Of a stretch of DNA of 33,051 nucleotides, positions 14,583 through 22,615 are shown one piece after another. Source of the stretch: Bacillota bacterium (lineage in GTDB: Bacteria; Bacillota; Clostridia; Christensenellales; UMGS416). The position numbers and the translations under genes were made by a program. The notes below the pieces were generated by a model. The model saw nothing but the letters and a program-made list of their open reading frames with translations. It was not told the origin of the DNA and did not search any database. The stretch covers positions 1-33,051 of the forward strand of contig JAEWRW010000025.1 in assembly GCA_023398815.1 (NCBI GenBank), in the 5' to 3' direction. The number at the start of each line of letters is the position of its first letter. The first letter of the stretch is position 1.

Positions 14583-15459
14583 CGAGCGAGCCGGCCTGCC
14601 GCCGGCGGTGTGGGCCTGGCTGACCGGCCATCTGGGCGGGCAGCCTGCTTTGGTGCGCCTGTCGGGCATCAAGCAAAACGGCGGGTGCCTGCGGGCGGCC
14701 GTGGGGGAGCGCGGTGTCATCATCAAGGGTGCCGAACGGCGGGAGGGCGCGTTCTTTGCGCGCGTGGAAGCCCTGCCCGTAGGCCTGCGCCGTCACCTGC
14801 CGTTGTGTTTCGGCACATGGCAGACCGAGGGTGGCTGCTGGGTCGCCATGGAGGACGTGCCACACCCCCTGCCGCGGGAGCGGTGGCTGGCCGACCGGGA
14901 GGCGCTGGCCGTGCTGGCGGCATTGCACAGCGAAACCTGGGGGAAGCCCGCCGCGGTGGAGGACCCTTTTCGCCCCCGGTGGAGTGATGAAATGACCGAA
15001 GCGGTGCTGGCCCTTTTTGGCTACGATGCCCCGGCGGTGGAGGAACCGCTGCGCCGGGCGCAGGCGGCGGCACAGGCACTCTTTGCGCCGCGCTGCTGGG
15101 TGCAGGGCGACGCCAACCCCACCAATTGGCGCCTGCGGACCGACGGCACGGCCGTGCTGGTGGATTGGGAGCGGGTGGGGCTGGCCACCCCGGCCATCGA
15201 CCTCGCGGTGACCGTGCCCGGTGTGGGCTCGGTGGACGGGGCCGACGAGCGGCGTGTGGCCGAGGGGTACCGGGAGTGCTGGCGGGCATTGGGCGCGCCG
15301 CTGCCGGCGGAGCTTACCAACCTCAGTCGCCAGGTGGTGGCCGCCAAGCGCTGGAATGTGGCGGAATTCCTGGCCGAGAACGGCAGTGCCCTGCCGCCGG
15401 ACCGGCTGGAAGGGCTGCTCTCCGGCTTCCGGCAGGCGTTGTTGGGGTTGGGGCTTTAG
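14569..15459 (+). CDS. Aminoglycoside phosphotransferase-fold small-molecule kinase
   Basis: Protein-kinase-like fold of the APH/choline kinase superfamily (PF01636), transferring phosphate from ATP to a small hydroxylated molecule. Of the 296 residues, a probable nucleotide Lys is Lys53 (VIIKGAE). The catalytic loop is QGDANPTNW (Asp181, Asn186) and the metal-binding DWE follows (Asp199), then GLATPAIDLAV. The usual His of the HGD motif is replaced by Gln. It overlaps the acetyltransferase gene by 14 bases and so is co-expressed with it. An antibiotic-resistance role is possible but families like this mostly act on metabolites. Confidence 0.78.
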   Translation: MSCIDERAGLPPAVWAWLTGHLGGQPALVRLSGIKQNGGCLRAAVGERGVIIKGAERREGAFFARVEALPVGLRRHLPLCFGTWQTEGGCWVAMEDVPHPLPRERWLADREALAVLAALHSETWGKPAAVEDPFRPRWSDEMTEAVLALFGYDAPAVEEPLRRAQAAAQALFAPRCWVQGDANPTNWRLRTDGTAVLVDWERVGLATPAIDLAVTVPGVGSVDGADERRVAEGYRECWRALGAPLPAELTNLSRQVVAAKRWNVAEFLAENGSALPPDRLEGLLSGFRQALLGLGL

Positions 15460-15526
15460 CTCCTTTTTTCCTCGGGATGCGAGCGGTGTCATCGCCGTCA
15501 GCGGAGACTTTCCATAGCGACACCGG

Positions 15527-15561
15527 AAGCCGGTTGGGCGACGCCCGCCGGTTTGCTTTTT
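15527..15561 (+). terminator. Terminator of the DUF2156-Eis-APH operon
   Basis: Stem AAGCCGGT (15527-15534) with GCCGGTTT (15547-15554), topped by GGGC/GCCC around GAC, followed by GCTTTTTG. Some G-T pairs are included. Confidence 0.65.
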
Positions 15562-15581
15562 GCCTGTGGGTGTGTTACAGT
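15553..15581 (+). promoter_or_regulatory. Probable promoter of polA
   Basis: TTGCTT (15553-15558), 17-bp spacer, TACAGT (15576-15581) preceded by TGT, i.e. an extended -10 layout. It overlaps the T-run of the preceding terminator and lies about 50 nt ahead of the polA start. Confidence 0.5.
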
Positions 15582-15635
15582 CTGGAAAAACCGGGCACAC
15601 TGTGCGCGGCTTCCATTCAGTTTGGGAGGGGTACG

Positions 15636-18206
15636 ATGGGCGAACGACTGATGGTCATCGACGGCAACAGCCTCATTCACAGGGCCTTCTATGCCATGCC
15701 GGCGATGACCACGCCGGATGGACGCCCGTCGAACGCCATCTATGGGTTCCTCAACATGCTGCTGCGTGCGATGGAAGACTACCAGCCCCAGTACCTCGCC
15801 GTGGCCTTTGACCGGCACGAGCCCACCTTCCGCCACAACAAGTATACCGACTACAAGGCCGGCCGCCGCGCCATGCCTGAGGACATGCGCCCCCAGCTCC
15901 CCATGCTGCGGGAGCTTTTGGCGCGCATGGGCGTGGCCACCGTGGATGGCGAGGGGTACGAGGCCGACGACTACCTGGGCACGCTAGCGGCCGAGGCCGA
16001 GCGCCAGGGGCTCGATACCGTGCTCATCACCGGCGACCGGGACGCTCTGCAGCTCATTGACGACCACACGCTGGTCGCGCTGACCCGCAAGGGCGTGAGC
16101 GAAATCGAGGCCTTTGACCGGGCCCACCTCCAAGAGGTTTATGACCTGCGGCCCGAACAGATCCCCGACCTGAAGGGCCTGATGGGCGATTCCAGCGACA
16201 ACATCCCCGGCATTGCCGGCGTGGGGGAGAAGACCGCCCTCACCCTGCTGCACACCTATGGCACGGTGGAGGAGGTGCTGGCCCATGCCGGTGATCTCAA
16301 AGGGAAAATGGCTGAGAAGGTGCAAAACGGAGCGGAGTCAGCGCGCTTTTCCAAGTGGCTGGCGACCATTTGCCGGGACGCCCCGCACACCCTGACCCTG
16401 GCCGACACGGCCCTGCGCCCCTGGGGGGAGAGTGAGGCCTTCGCCGCGCTGGAGGAACTGGGCATGCGCTCGGTGTTGGCGCGGTTGCGGCAGGCCGCCG
16501 GGGCCGAGGAGCAGAAGACCCAGCTGGCGGCGGTGGCCGTGCAGCCGGTGGAGGACGCCGCGGCGCTTACCGCTCTGGCTGCACGCCTGGCCTGTGAGGA
16601 TGAGGTGTCCCTGACGCTGGGCGAGGGGCTCTCCCTCGCCACTGAGACGGAAGAATACCGGGTGGAGCTGCAACGCGATTTGCTAAGCCTTGGCCTGGAG
16701 CCTGATGACGCCCTCAAAGCCTGCGCGGCGCTGTTCTCTGCCGGGGCGGGCAAGGTGGTGCACGACGCCAAAGCCTGGATGAACCTCCTGCGGCCTTTGG
16801 GCATTGCCTTGGAGCCGTTGGCTTTTGACACGATGATCGCCGGATATCTGCTGAACCCGGTGGGCGGCAAGTATGATTTCGCCGGTCTGTGCGAGCGGAC
16901 GCTGGGCGCGGCCCCCAGCGACGCCCCGGCTACGGCACTGCGCGCGCTGGCTGGCCGTCAAAGAGAACTCCTACGCCAGCAAGGCATGTGGGAGCTCTTT
17001 GAGACGATCGAGCTGCCGCTCATCTCGGTGCTGGCAGATATGGAGGCCATCGGCTTCCGGCTCGACAGCGACGTGCTGCGCCGCCTGGGTGCCGAGCATG
17101 AGGCGCGGCTTGCCGAGCTGACCAAGACCATCTATGAGTTGGCCGGCGGGCCATTCAACATCAACTCCACCCGGCAGCTGGGCGAACTCCTCTTTGAGAA
17201 GCTGGGTCTGCCCGCAGCCCGCAAAACCAAGACCGGCTACTCCACCGACGCTGAGGTGCTGGAGCAGCTGGCGGACGCCCATCCCATCATTCCCGCCATT
17301 CTGGAGTATCGGCAGCTGAGCAAGCTGAAGAGCACCTATATTGATGGACTCCTGCCGCTGGTGCGGGGCTCGGGCCGGGTGCACACCACGCTGCACCAGA
17401 CCATCGCCTCCACCGGGCGCATCTCCAGCTCCGAGCCCAACCTGCAGAACATCCCCGTGCGCACCGACATGGGGCGCGCCATCCGCAAGGCCTTTGTGGC
17501 CGCCGACGAGGGCCACATTCTGGTGGACGGCGACTATTCGCAGATAGAGCTGCGGGTGCTGGCACACATGGCTGGCGACGAGCGCATGCAGGAGGCCTTC
17601 CGCCAGGGGGCGGACATCCACCGCCAGACGGCCTCCCAGGTCTTCGGCGTCCCCCCGGCGGAGGTGACAAGCGCCCAGCGCAGCTCGGCCAAGGCCGTCA
17701 ACTTCGGCATTGTGTATGGCATATCGGATTTCGGCCTGGCCCGACAGCTGAGTATCTCTCGCGCCCAGGCGCGGGATTACATCGACCGCTATCTGGATAC
17801 GTTCTCCGGCGTGCGGCGCTACATGGAGGAAACGGTGCGCCAGGGCCGGGAGCAGGGCTATGTGACCACGCTCTTTGGCCGCCGCCGCCCCATGCCCGAG
17901 CTCAAGAGCACCAACTACAACACCCGCTCCTTTGGCGAGCGGGTGGCGATGAACGCGCCCATCCAGGGCACGGCGGCCGACATCATCAAGCTCGCCATGG
18001 TGAAGGTGCACCGGGAGCTTGATGCCCGCGGGTTCCGGTCCCGGCTCATCCTGCAGGTGCACGATGAACTCCTGCTCGATTGCCCGCGGGAAGAGGCGGA
18101 CGCCGCCGCGGCGCTGCTCATTGAGTGCATGGAGAGTGTGGCCGAGCTGGCCGTGCCGCTGAAGGCCGATGTGTCCCAGGGCTTCTCGTGGTACGAGGCG
18201 AAGTAG
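15636..18206 (+). CDS. polA: DNA polymerase I with 5' nuclease domain and probably inactive proofreading domain
   Basis: Fills gaps and removes RNA primers in replication and repair. The 856 residues start at the ATG after GGGAGGGG; the longer open frame upstream is spurious. Residues 1-290 form the 5' nuclease domain (MVIDGNSLIHRAFYAMP, EADDYLGTLA, ITGDRDALQLID, GDSSDNIPGIAGVGEKTA). The middle domain lacks the DxE pair (it reads DEVSLTLGEGLS) and the late YxxxD motif of DEDDy exonucleases, though VVHDAK and FDTM remain, so 3'-5' proofreading is probably lost, as in Bacillus stearothermophilus and Taq enzymes. Polymerase motifs are intact: DYSQIELR (Asp633), RSSAKAVNFGIVYG (Lys686) and VHDE (Asp810). 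coaE follows after 58 bases. Confidence 0.97.
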   Translation: MGERLMVIDGNSLIHRAFYAMPAMTTPDGRPSNAIYGFLNMLLRAMEDYQPQYLAVAFDRHEPTFRHNKYTDYKAGRRAMPEDMRPQLPMLRELLARMGVATVDGEGYEADDYLGTLAAEAERQGLDTVLITGDRDALQLIDDHTLVALTRKGVSEIEAFDRAHLQEVYDLRPEQIPDLKGLMGDSSDNIPGIAGVGEKTALTLLHTYGTVEEVLAHAGDLKGKMAEKVQNGAESARFSKWLATICRDAPHTLTLADTALRPWGESEAFAALEELGMRSVLARLRQAAGAEEQKTQLAAVAVQPVEDAAALTALAARLACEDEVSLTLGEGLSLATETEEYRVELQRDLLSLGLEPDDALKACAALFSAGAGKVVHDAKAWMNLLRPLGIALEPLAFDTMIAGYLLNPVGGKYDFAGLCERTLGAAPSDAPATALRALAGRQRELLRQQGMWELFETIELPLISVLADMEAIGFRLDSDVLRRLGAEHEARLAELTKTIYELAGGPFNINSTRQLGELLFEKLGLPAARKTKTGYSTDAEVLEQLADAHPIIPAILEYRQLSKLKSTYIDGLLPLVRGSGRVHTTLHQTIASTGRISSSEPNLQNIPVRTDMGRAIRKAFVAADEGHILVDGDYSQIELRVLAHMAGDERMQEAFRQGADIHRQTASQVFGVPPAEVTSAQRSSAKAVNFGIVYGISDFGLARQLSISRAQARDYIDRYLDTFSGVRRYMEETVRQGREQGYVTTLFGRRRPMPELKSTNYNTRSFGERVAMNAPIQGTAADIIKLAMVKVHRELDARGFRSRLILQVHDELLLDCPREEADAAAALLIECMESVAELAVPLKADVSQGFSWYEAK

Positions 18207-18264
18207 CCCTTCTGCCGGCGGGGGCCGGCGCATACTTGTGGTAACAACGGGAGGACTGCCCTAT

Positions 18265-18864
18265 ATGGTGGTGATTGGACTGACCGGCGGCATTGGCTCC
18301 GGCAAATCGACGGCTCTGGCTTATCTGAAAGAACTGGGGGCCAGCGTGTGGGACGCCGACGAGGTCTCCCGCAGGATCGTAGAACCGGGCCGGGCCGGGG
18401 CGGCAGATATCCGCGCGGCTTTCGGGGCGGACTATTTCGATGCGGAAGGCCGCCTGCAGCGTGAGAAGCTGGGCGAGCTGGTCTTTCGTGATGAAGCGGC
18501 GAGGGACAAGCTCAACAGCATCCTGCACCCCGCCGTGCTGCGCGACATGGACGAGTGGCTGGAGCGCTGCCGGGCCGAGGGCATTGCCATGGCCGTGGTG
18601 GACGTGCCCCTGCTCTTTGAAACCGGTGTGGAGCAGAAGGTTGACGAGGTATGGGTCGTCTCCTGCGGGGTGGATGAACAGCTGCGGCGCGTCATGGCTC
18701 GTGGCATGAGCCTGGAGGAGGCCCAGCGGCGCATCGAGGCCCAGATGCCCGACAGCGAACGCCGCCGCCGTGCCCGTCGCGTCATCGACACCAACTGCCC
18801 GGTGGAGGACACCCGACGGGCGCTCAAGGCCCTCTACGAGGAAACGGTGGAGGAGGAACGGTAA
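18265..18864 (+). CDS. coaE: Dephospho-CoA kinase
   Basis: Phosphorylates the 3' hydroxyl of dephospho-CoA, the last step of coenzyme A synthesis, in the cytosol. The 199 residues begin MVVIGLTGGIGSGKSTALAY, containing the P-loop GGIGSGKS (8-15), then VWDADEVSRRIVEPG (the DAD motif), LHPAVLRDM, VVDVPLLFETG and VSCGVDEQLRRVMARGMSLEEAQRRIEAQM, all standard for CoaE. The ATG at 18265 is nine bases from GGGAGGA; the frame open from 18169 overlaps polA and is not needed. The next gene begins three bases after the stop. Confidence 0.96.
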   Translation: MVVIGLTGGIGSGKSTALAYLKELGASVWDADEVSRRIVEPGRAGAADIRAAFGADYFDAEGRLQREKLGELVFRDEAARDKLNSILHPAVLRDMDEWLERCRAEGIAMAVVDVPLLFETGVEQKVDEVWVVSCGVDEQLRRVMARGMSLEEAQRRIEAQMPDSERRRRARRVIDTNCPVEDTRRALKALYEETVEEER

Positions 18865-18867
18865 CCG

Positions 18868-19440
18868 GTGGCGAAGGCACGCACACGAAAGAAGACGGCC
18901 CTGCGGGCGGTGCTGCTGACGGTGGGGCTGACACTGCTGGCGGTGGTGCTGGGCGGCGTGTGGGCGCTGTACCGCGCCTACCCCTACGATTACCGGGAGG
19001 TCATTGAGCAGGCCGCCGGCCAATACAACCTCGATCCACTCTTTGTGGCGGCCGTCGTGCGGACGGAGAGCCACTTCAATGCCGAGGCCCAATCGGCGGC
19101 CGGGGCGGTGGGGCTCATGCAGCTCATGCCCGACACCGCACGGTGGATTGCCGGCAAGAACGACTGGGAGTACAGCGACGAACTACTGCTGGACGAGGGT
19201 TACAACATCCGCTTGGGCTGCTGGTACCTGGATTATCTCAACGACCGCTTCGACGGCGACCGCGATCGGTTGCTGGCGGCCTACAACGCCGGCGAGAACA
19301 ACGTCCGCCGGTGGGTGGAGGAAGGCCGTTTCGACGGCGATACCCCCGACATCCCCTTTCGGGAGACCCGCTCTTTTGTACAGAAGGTGATGAATGCCTA
19401 TGAAAAATATCGCATGCTCTATGGTGAACCGGAGGAATAG
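18868..19440 (+). CDS. Membrane-anchored lytic transglycosylase (SLT domain)
   Basis: Cleaves the glycan strand of peptidoglycan with formation of 1,6-anhydro ends. The 190 residues have a basic start, one membrane anchor (about 12-33) and a compact SLT domain. The catalytic glutamate is Glu67 in VVRTESHFNAEA; AAGAVGLMQLMPDTA (77-91), YNIRLGCWYLDYL and LLAAYNAGENNVRRW complete the family pattern (Slt70/MltE-like, similar to the small SleB-independent Clostridial and YjbJ-type proteins). GTG start with GGAGG upstream at the end of coaE. The next gene overlaps its 3' end by about 40 bases in another frame. Confidence 0.9.
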   Translation: MAKARTRKKTALRAVLLTVGLTLLAVVLGGVWALYRAYPYDYREVIEQAAGQYNLDPLFVAAVVRTESHFNAEAQSAAGAVGLMQLMPDTARWIAGKNDWEYSDELLLDEGYNIRLGCWYLDYLNDRFDGDRDRLLAAYNAGENNVRRWVEEGRFDGDTPDIPFRETRSFVQKVMNAYEKYRMLYGEPEE

Positions 19441-21049
19441 ATCGCGCCTGCTGGCACTGCTGCTGGCGGTGCTGCTGTTGGCCGGCTGCGGCGGCCAGGC
19501 CGTCACCACCGCGTCCCCCAGCACCACGGTGACCCCCACGGCCACCGCCAGCAGTGCGCCGGTGGCCGGTGGTTCACTCTATCTGCCCATGCCCGAGGGT
19601 GGCTCGCTGGGCAACCCCCTGCTGCCCGCCACGCGGGAGATGTCCAGCCTCTACGGCCTGCTCTATGAGAGCCTCATCGCCATGGACGAGGGCGGCGCGC
19701 CATCGGCCAACCTGGCCGAAAAGTGGGCGGTCAGCGAGGATGGGCTGGACTGGACCTTCACACTGCGCCAGGAGATCGCCTGGCAGGGCTTGGACCGCAA
19801 CCTGGACGCCGGGGACGTGACGTTCACGCTCGATCAGATCAAGGCACTGGGCGCCGATGGGGCCTATGCCTATGTGCTCAACTACCTGCAGAGCTGGAAG
19901 GCCAACGACGATGGCACGGTAACACTGCACCTGAAGACGCCCTTCTACGGTGTGCTGCATGCGCTGCAGTTCCCCATCCTGCCCAAGGGGGCGGGCTACA
20001 ATGGCAATTCGGCCCCCGACCTGCCCGTTGGCACCGGCCCCTATGTGGTGTCCAGCTACAAGAAAGGCAAGTCCATCGATTTTGCAGTCAACAAGGAGTG
20101 GTGGAAGAAGGCTCCCTACGTCGAATCGATCAACGTGCTGCCCTTTACCGACAATGCCACCCAGGTGTCGTCGCTGATGCTCCGCCAGTTGGATGCCGTG
20201 CAGACCGATGACCTCACCGTGAGCCAATACCGGGAGAGCGGCGACGCCAACGTTTACGAATACCCGACGCACTACTTCGAGTTTCTGGCGGTCAACTTCG
20301 CCAACACTGACCTCAAGGACAAGCGGATGCGCCAGGCCCTTGCCTGGGCCATGGATCGCACCCAGGTGGTGGCCTACAAGTACTTCAACCACGCCATCGT
20401 CAGTGACACGCCGGTGCCGCCCGATAGCTGGCTCTACGACGGCAAGCTGCTGCACTACAATCAGGACGTCAACACCGCCCGCAAACTGCTGGCCCAGATC
20501 GGCTGGAAGGACACCGAGGGCGACGACGGCCTTTATGACCGCAGCCCCGACGGCACCAAACGGGCGCTGAAGTTCACTTTGCTTGTCAACCAGGACGAAA
20601 CCGATACACAGCGCAAAGGTGTGGCAGAGGAGCTGGCCGACCAGCTTAAGGGTGCGGGCATCACGCTGGAGGTCAAGGCCCTGGCTTGGGATGACTACGT
20701 CACCGCCCTGGGGCAGAAGCAGTTCGACCTGGCTCTCTGCGGCAGCTACCTGTCACCGGTGCCCGATTACAGCCTGCTGCTGCGCTCCGATGGTGCGCTC
20801 AACTACGGCGGGTACGGTGACAGCGAGATGGATACCCTGCTCGATAGCATCGTCAACGCGCCGGACAGCGGCACCCTGACTGCACGTATCGCCGACCTGC
20901 AGACCAAGATCATTGCCGATCTTCCCATCCTCAGTCTCTACTTCCGCACCCATTCGCTGCTCACCACGACCAAGGTGCATAACGTTGCCGGCGCGCGGGA
21001 GGACTCGGCCTTTGCCCTCATCAACCAGTGGTACATCCAGGGGAACTGA
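19400..21049 (+). CDS. Extracellular solute-binding lipoprotein, family 5 (oligopeptide/nickel type)
   Basis: Lipoprotein that captures peptides or other ligands outside the membrane for an ABC importer. About 549 residues: signal peptide with lipobox LLLAGC (lipidated Cys30 if translation starts at 19400; the ATG at 19394 is the alternative), a Thr/Ser/Pro-rich linker (TVTPTATASSAP), then an SBP_bac_5 domain (SLYGLLYESLIAMDEG, LAEKWAVSEDGLDWTFTLR, DVTFTLDQIKALG, LPVGTGPYVVSSYKKGKSI, RMRQALAWAMDRTQVVA). The start overlaps the transglycosylase gene. AAGGTGA nine bases upstream favours 19400. No permease or ATPase genes are adjacent, so this is an orphan binding protein; the ligand cannot be predicted. 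Confidence 0.88.
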   Translation: MKNIACSMVNRRNRSRLLALLLAVLLLAGCGGQAVTTASPSTTVTPTATASSAPVAGGSLYLPMPEGGSLGNPLLPATREMSSLYGLLYESLIAMDEGGAPSANLAEKWAVSEDGLDWTFTLRQEIAWQGLDRNLDAGDVTFTLDQIKALGADGAYAYVLNYLQSWKANDDGTVTLHLKTPFYGVLHALQFPILPKGAGYNGNSAPDLPVGTGPYVVSSYKKGKSIDFAVNKEWWKKAPYVESINVLPFTDNATQVSSLMLRQLDAVQTDDLTVSQYRESGDANVYEYPTHYFEFLAVNFANTDLKDKRMRQALAWAMDRTQVVAYKYFNHAIVSDTPVPPDSWLYDGKLLHYNQDVNTARKLLAQIGWKDTEGDDGLYDRSPDGTKRALKFTLLVNQDETDTQRKGVAEELADQLKGAGITLEVKALAWDDYVTALGQKQFDLALCGSYLSPVPDYSLLLRSDGALNYGGYGDSEMDTLLDSIVNAPDSGTLTARIADLQTKIIADLPILSLYFRTHSLLTTTKVHNVAGAREDSAFALINQWYIQGN

Positions 21050-21497
21050 GGATTGGCGAGCCGTTGGAGCTGTTCCGTTTTTATACGGGCCGGGTCACCG
21101 GTCCCTCTTAGAGCCTTTCGTTTCGGACTTGGAGCAACGCCGATGGCGGCGCAGGGTTAGGCTGACGGCCCGTTGTGCTCTGACGGAGAACTGGCATGCG
21201 GCGTGAACCGGACAGTGACGGTCACCGTTCGGGTGAAATGACCCATCTGCCTGTGAAATTGACGGTATAGGGCGGCAAATGGAGACGACTGATACAAGTC
21301 AATGATTCGAGTTGCGAAAAACCGACGGAAATCCGTCGGTTTTCCTGTGTTCGCGATTTGAAGCCCGCTGGCCCACAAATCGATCAAGCACGCCGCACAA
21401 AGTCAGGCGATGGGGTACATTCACTGGGTATTGTACGGCTGCCGCGCGTTGTACAGGGATTATCGATGCATGGTGGCACTGTCCAAGTGGGTTGACA
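21050..21497. other. Intergenic stretch without a credible gene
   Basis: Between the solute-binding lipoprotein and the small minus-strand gene. It holds a possible weak hairpin GGGCCGG-GTCA-CCGGTCCC near 21098-21117, a GTGAC-G-GTCAC palindrome near 21215, a strong terminator (21317-21343) and an inverted repeat TGTAC/GTACA near 21434-21456. Short open frames on both strands cross the terminator and look accidental. Confidence 0.7.
21317..21343. terminator. Bidirectional-looking terminator
   Basis: Perfect 12-bp stem AAAACCGACGGA (21318-21329) / TCCGTCGGTTTT (21332-21343) with a 2-nt spacer, T-run on either strand. Probably ends transcripts of the polA-coaE-transglycosylase-lipoprotein set. 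Confidence 0.85.
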
Positions 21498-21526
21498 AAC
21501 CAGCGGGAGCGACATTCCCGTCGGTT
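21498..21526 (-). terminator. Probable terminator of the small unknown gene
   Basis: Minus strand AACCGACGGGA / TCCCGCTGGTT, an 11-bp stem with one mismatch and one G-T pair, loop ATGTCGC, followed by TGTC. It starts four bases after the stop codon; the T-run is weak. Confidence 0.5.
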
Positions 21527-21529
21527 GCT

Positions 21530-21823
21530 TCAGACCTCCTGTGTCTTGTCCTTCGGGTCGATCCGCTTCTCCGTGTCCCACTGGCAGGGGGTGTCCATGG
21601 CGTCCTGCTGCTGGCAGGGCACGTCATAAATTTCCTTGTAGGCGTCGGCCTGGCCCTCTGTCATGGGCAGGGAAGGGATAAGACCGGTGCACTCCATGGT
21701 GGAAGCCACCGCCTCCGGCCCAAAGGGCAGGGCGGGGTCGTTGGAACGCTTGATGGGCGGCTTATGGTTGGCCAGGTTCTTCATCGGGCTTTCTTTGGCA
21801 TCTTGTTGGTTGTTTGGGTTCAT
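21530..21823 (-). CDS. Small Cys-containing protein of unknown function
   Basis: I do not recognise a characterised family. The 97 residues start at the ATG at 21823, which has a good GAGGTG site six bases upstream; an earlier in-frame ATG at 21898 lacks one. The protein is hydrophilic, with no signal or membrane segment: a Asn/Gln/Lys-rich start, then FGPEAVASTMECTGLIPSLP, ADAYKEIYDVPCQQQ and DTPCQWDTEKR. The motif EA-x-ST-x-ECTGLIP followed by YxxIYDVP looks like a conserved core, and I have the impression that similar short proteins occur in Clostridia, but this is memory, not a search. Three cysteines (ECTG, VPCQ, TPCQ) could bind metal or form disulfides. It stands alone with its own ribosome binding site and terminator. 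Confidence 0.6.
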   Translation of the reverse strand: MNPNNQQDAKESPMKNLANHKPPIKRSNDPALPFGPEAVASTMECTGLIPSLPMTEGQADAYKEIYDVPCQQQDAMDTPCQWDTEKRIDPKDKTQEV

Positions 21824-21921
21824 CTGCTTCACCTCACACCGTAGCTTGCCCGCGGCAGCCCATTCCATGACGAATCGCAAAACAAAAACCAATGGCAATG
21901 CAAACGAGAGGGAGCAAACGG

Positions 21922-21946
21922 AAAACCGCGCCGGACAGGCGCGGTT
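21922..21946 (-). terminator. Terminator of the sugar ABC operon
   Basis: Perfect 9-bp stem AACCGCGCC (21924-21932) / GGCGCGGTT (21938-21946), loop GGACA; on the minus strand it is followed by TTTTCCGTTT. It lies just past the DUF624 stop. Confidence 0.82.
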
Positions 21947-21967
21947 GATGATGAAATGGTAACAGTT

Positions 21968-22612
21968 CTATTCGTGGCTGGGCAAGGGGGTGGGAGCACC
22001 TTCCGCTGGCGGTGCGGTGTACCGCTGCACCAGCGAGTTCCAGGCGGTGAAGAGCAGCAGGCAGAACCCGCCAGGCAGCACCAGAAGCAGCCCGATGCCC
22101 GTGGCCGCGCACACCATGGTGAGCAGCAGCGCTACGCACCAGTGGAGAAACGTAGCCATGGGGTTGGCCAGTGCCATGGCAAAGGCCGTGTGGATGGCCC
22201 TACCCAGGCGCAGGTTGCCCCGCACCAGCGCCGGGTACCGGTAGAGCGCCGTCAGCAGGAACGACACATCCAGGCACAGCAGCACCCCGGAGTAGAACCG
22301 AACACCGTAAGGCGCTGTGGAGCAAACCATCCCCAGGCTGGCGACCGCCCCCAGTAGCAGGCCTACATCCAGCAGCCCCATGGCCAGCGCACGCCCCCAA
22401 AGGGGTCGCGTCTCCCGCAGGGCCTGGCGCAGGGTGCAGGCGCGGCCCTGCTCCTGGCAGGCGCAGTAGTACAGCGCCGCCGCCACCCCTACGCCCACGG
22501 TGACAACCGGCAGGCCGCAGAGCAGGCAGAGGATGCTGGCACCCACGATGGCATGGGGCTCGTGCACCAGCATGGCGAGGAACCGGCGCACCCCCTCGCG
22601 GTAGTATTCCAT
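21968..22612 (-). CDS. DUF624 (YesL-like) membrane protein
   Basis: Membrane protein of 214 residues with about five or six hydrophobic segments (roughly 24-50, 76-98, 105-123, 143-165, 170-192). DUF624/YesL proteins are commonly encoded with carbohydrate ABC transporters in Bacillota; their exact role is unknown. Typical features are the start with a short amphipathic helix (YYREGVRRFLAMLVHEP), a polar loop QEQGRACTLRQALRE after the first hydrophobic pair, and PMATFLHW before the last pair. It begins three bases after the upstream permease gene, so it is the last gene of the sugar operon. The assignment rests on pattern and context. Confidence 0.78.
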   Translation of the reverse strand: MEYYREGVRRFLAMLVHEPHAIVGASILCLLCGLPVVTVGVGVAAALYYCACQEQGRACTLRQALRETRPLWGRALAMGLLDVGLLLGAVASLGMVCSTAPYGVRFYSGVLLCLDVSFLLTALYRYPALVRGNLRLGRAIHTAFAMALANPMATFLHWCVALLLTMVCAATGIGLLLVLPGGFCLLLFTAWNSLVQRYTAPPAEGAPTPLPSHE

Positions 22613-22615
22613 GGC

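Noticed and set aside
15126..15635. N-terminal extension of DNA polymerase I by 170 residues
   Set aside because: The extension overlaps the kinase gene and its terminator and is low complexity; the ATG at 15636 has GGGAGGGG upstream and begins the standard 5' nuclease domain.
21157..21387. Short minus-strand open frame in the gap after the peptide-binding lipoprotein
   Set aside because: It reads straight through a perfect terminator hairpin and has no ribosome binding site or recognisable motif.
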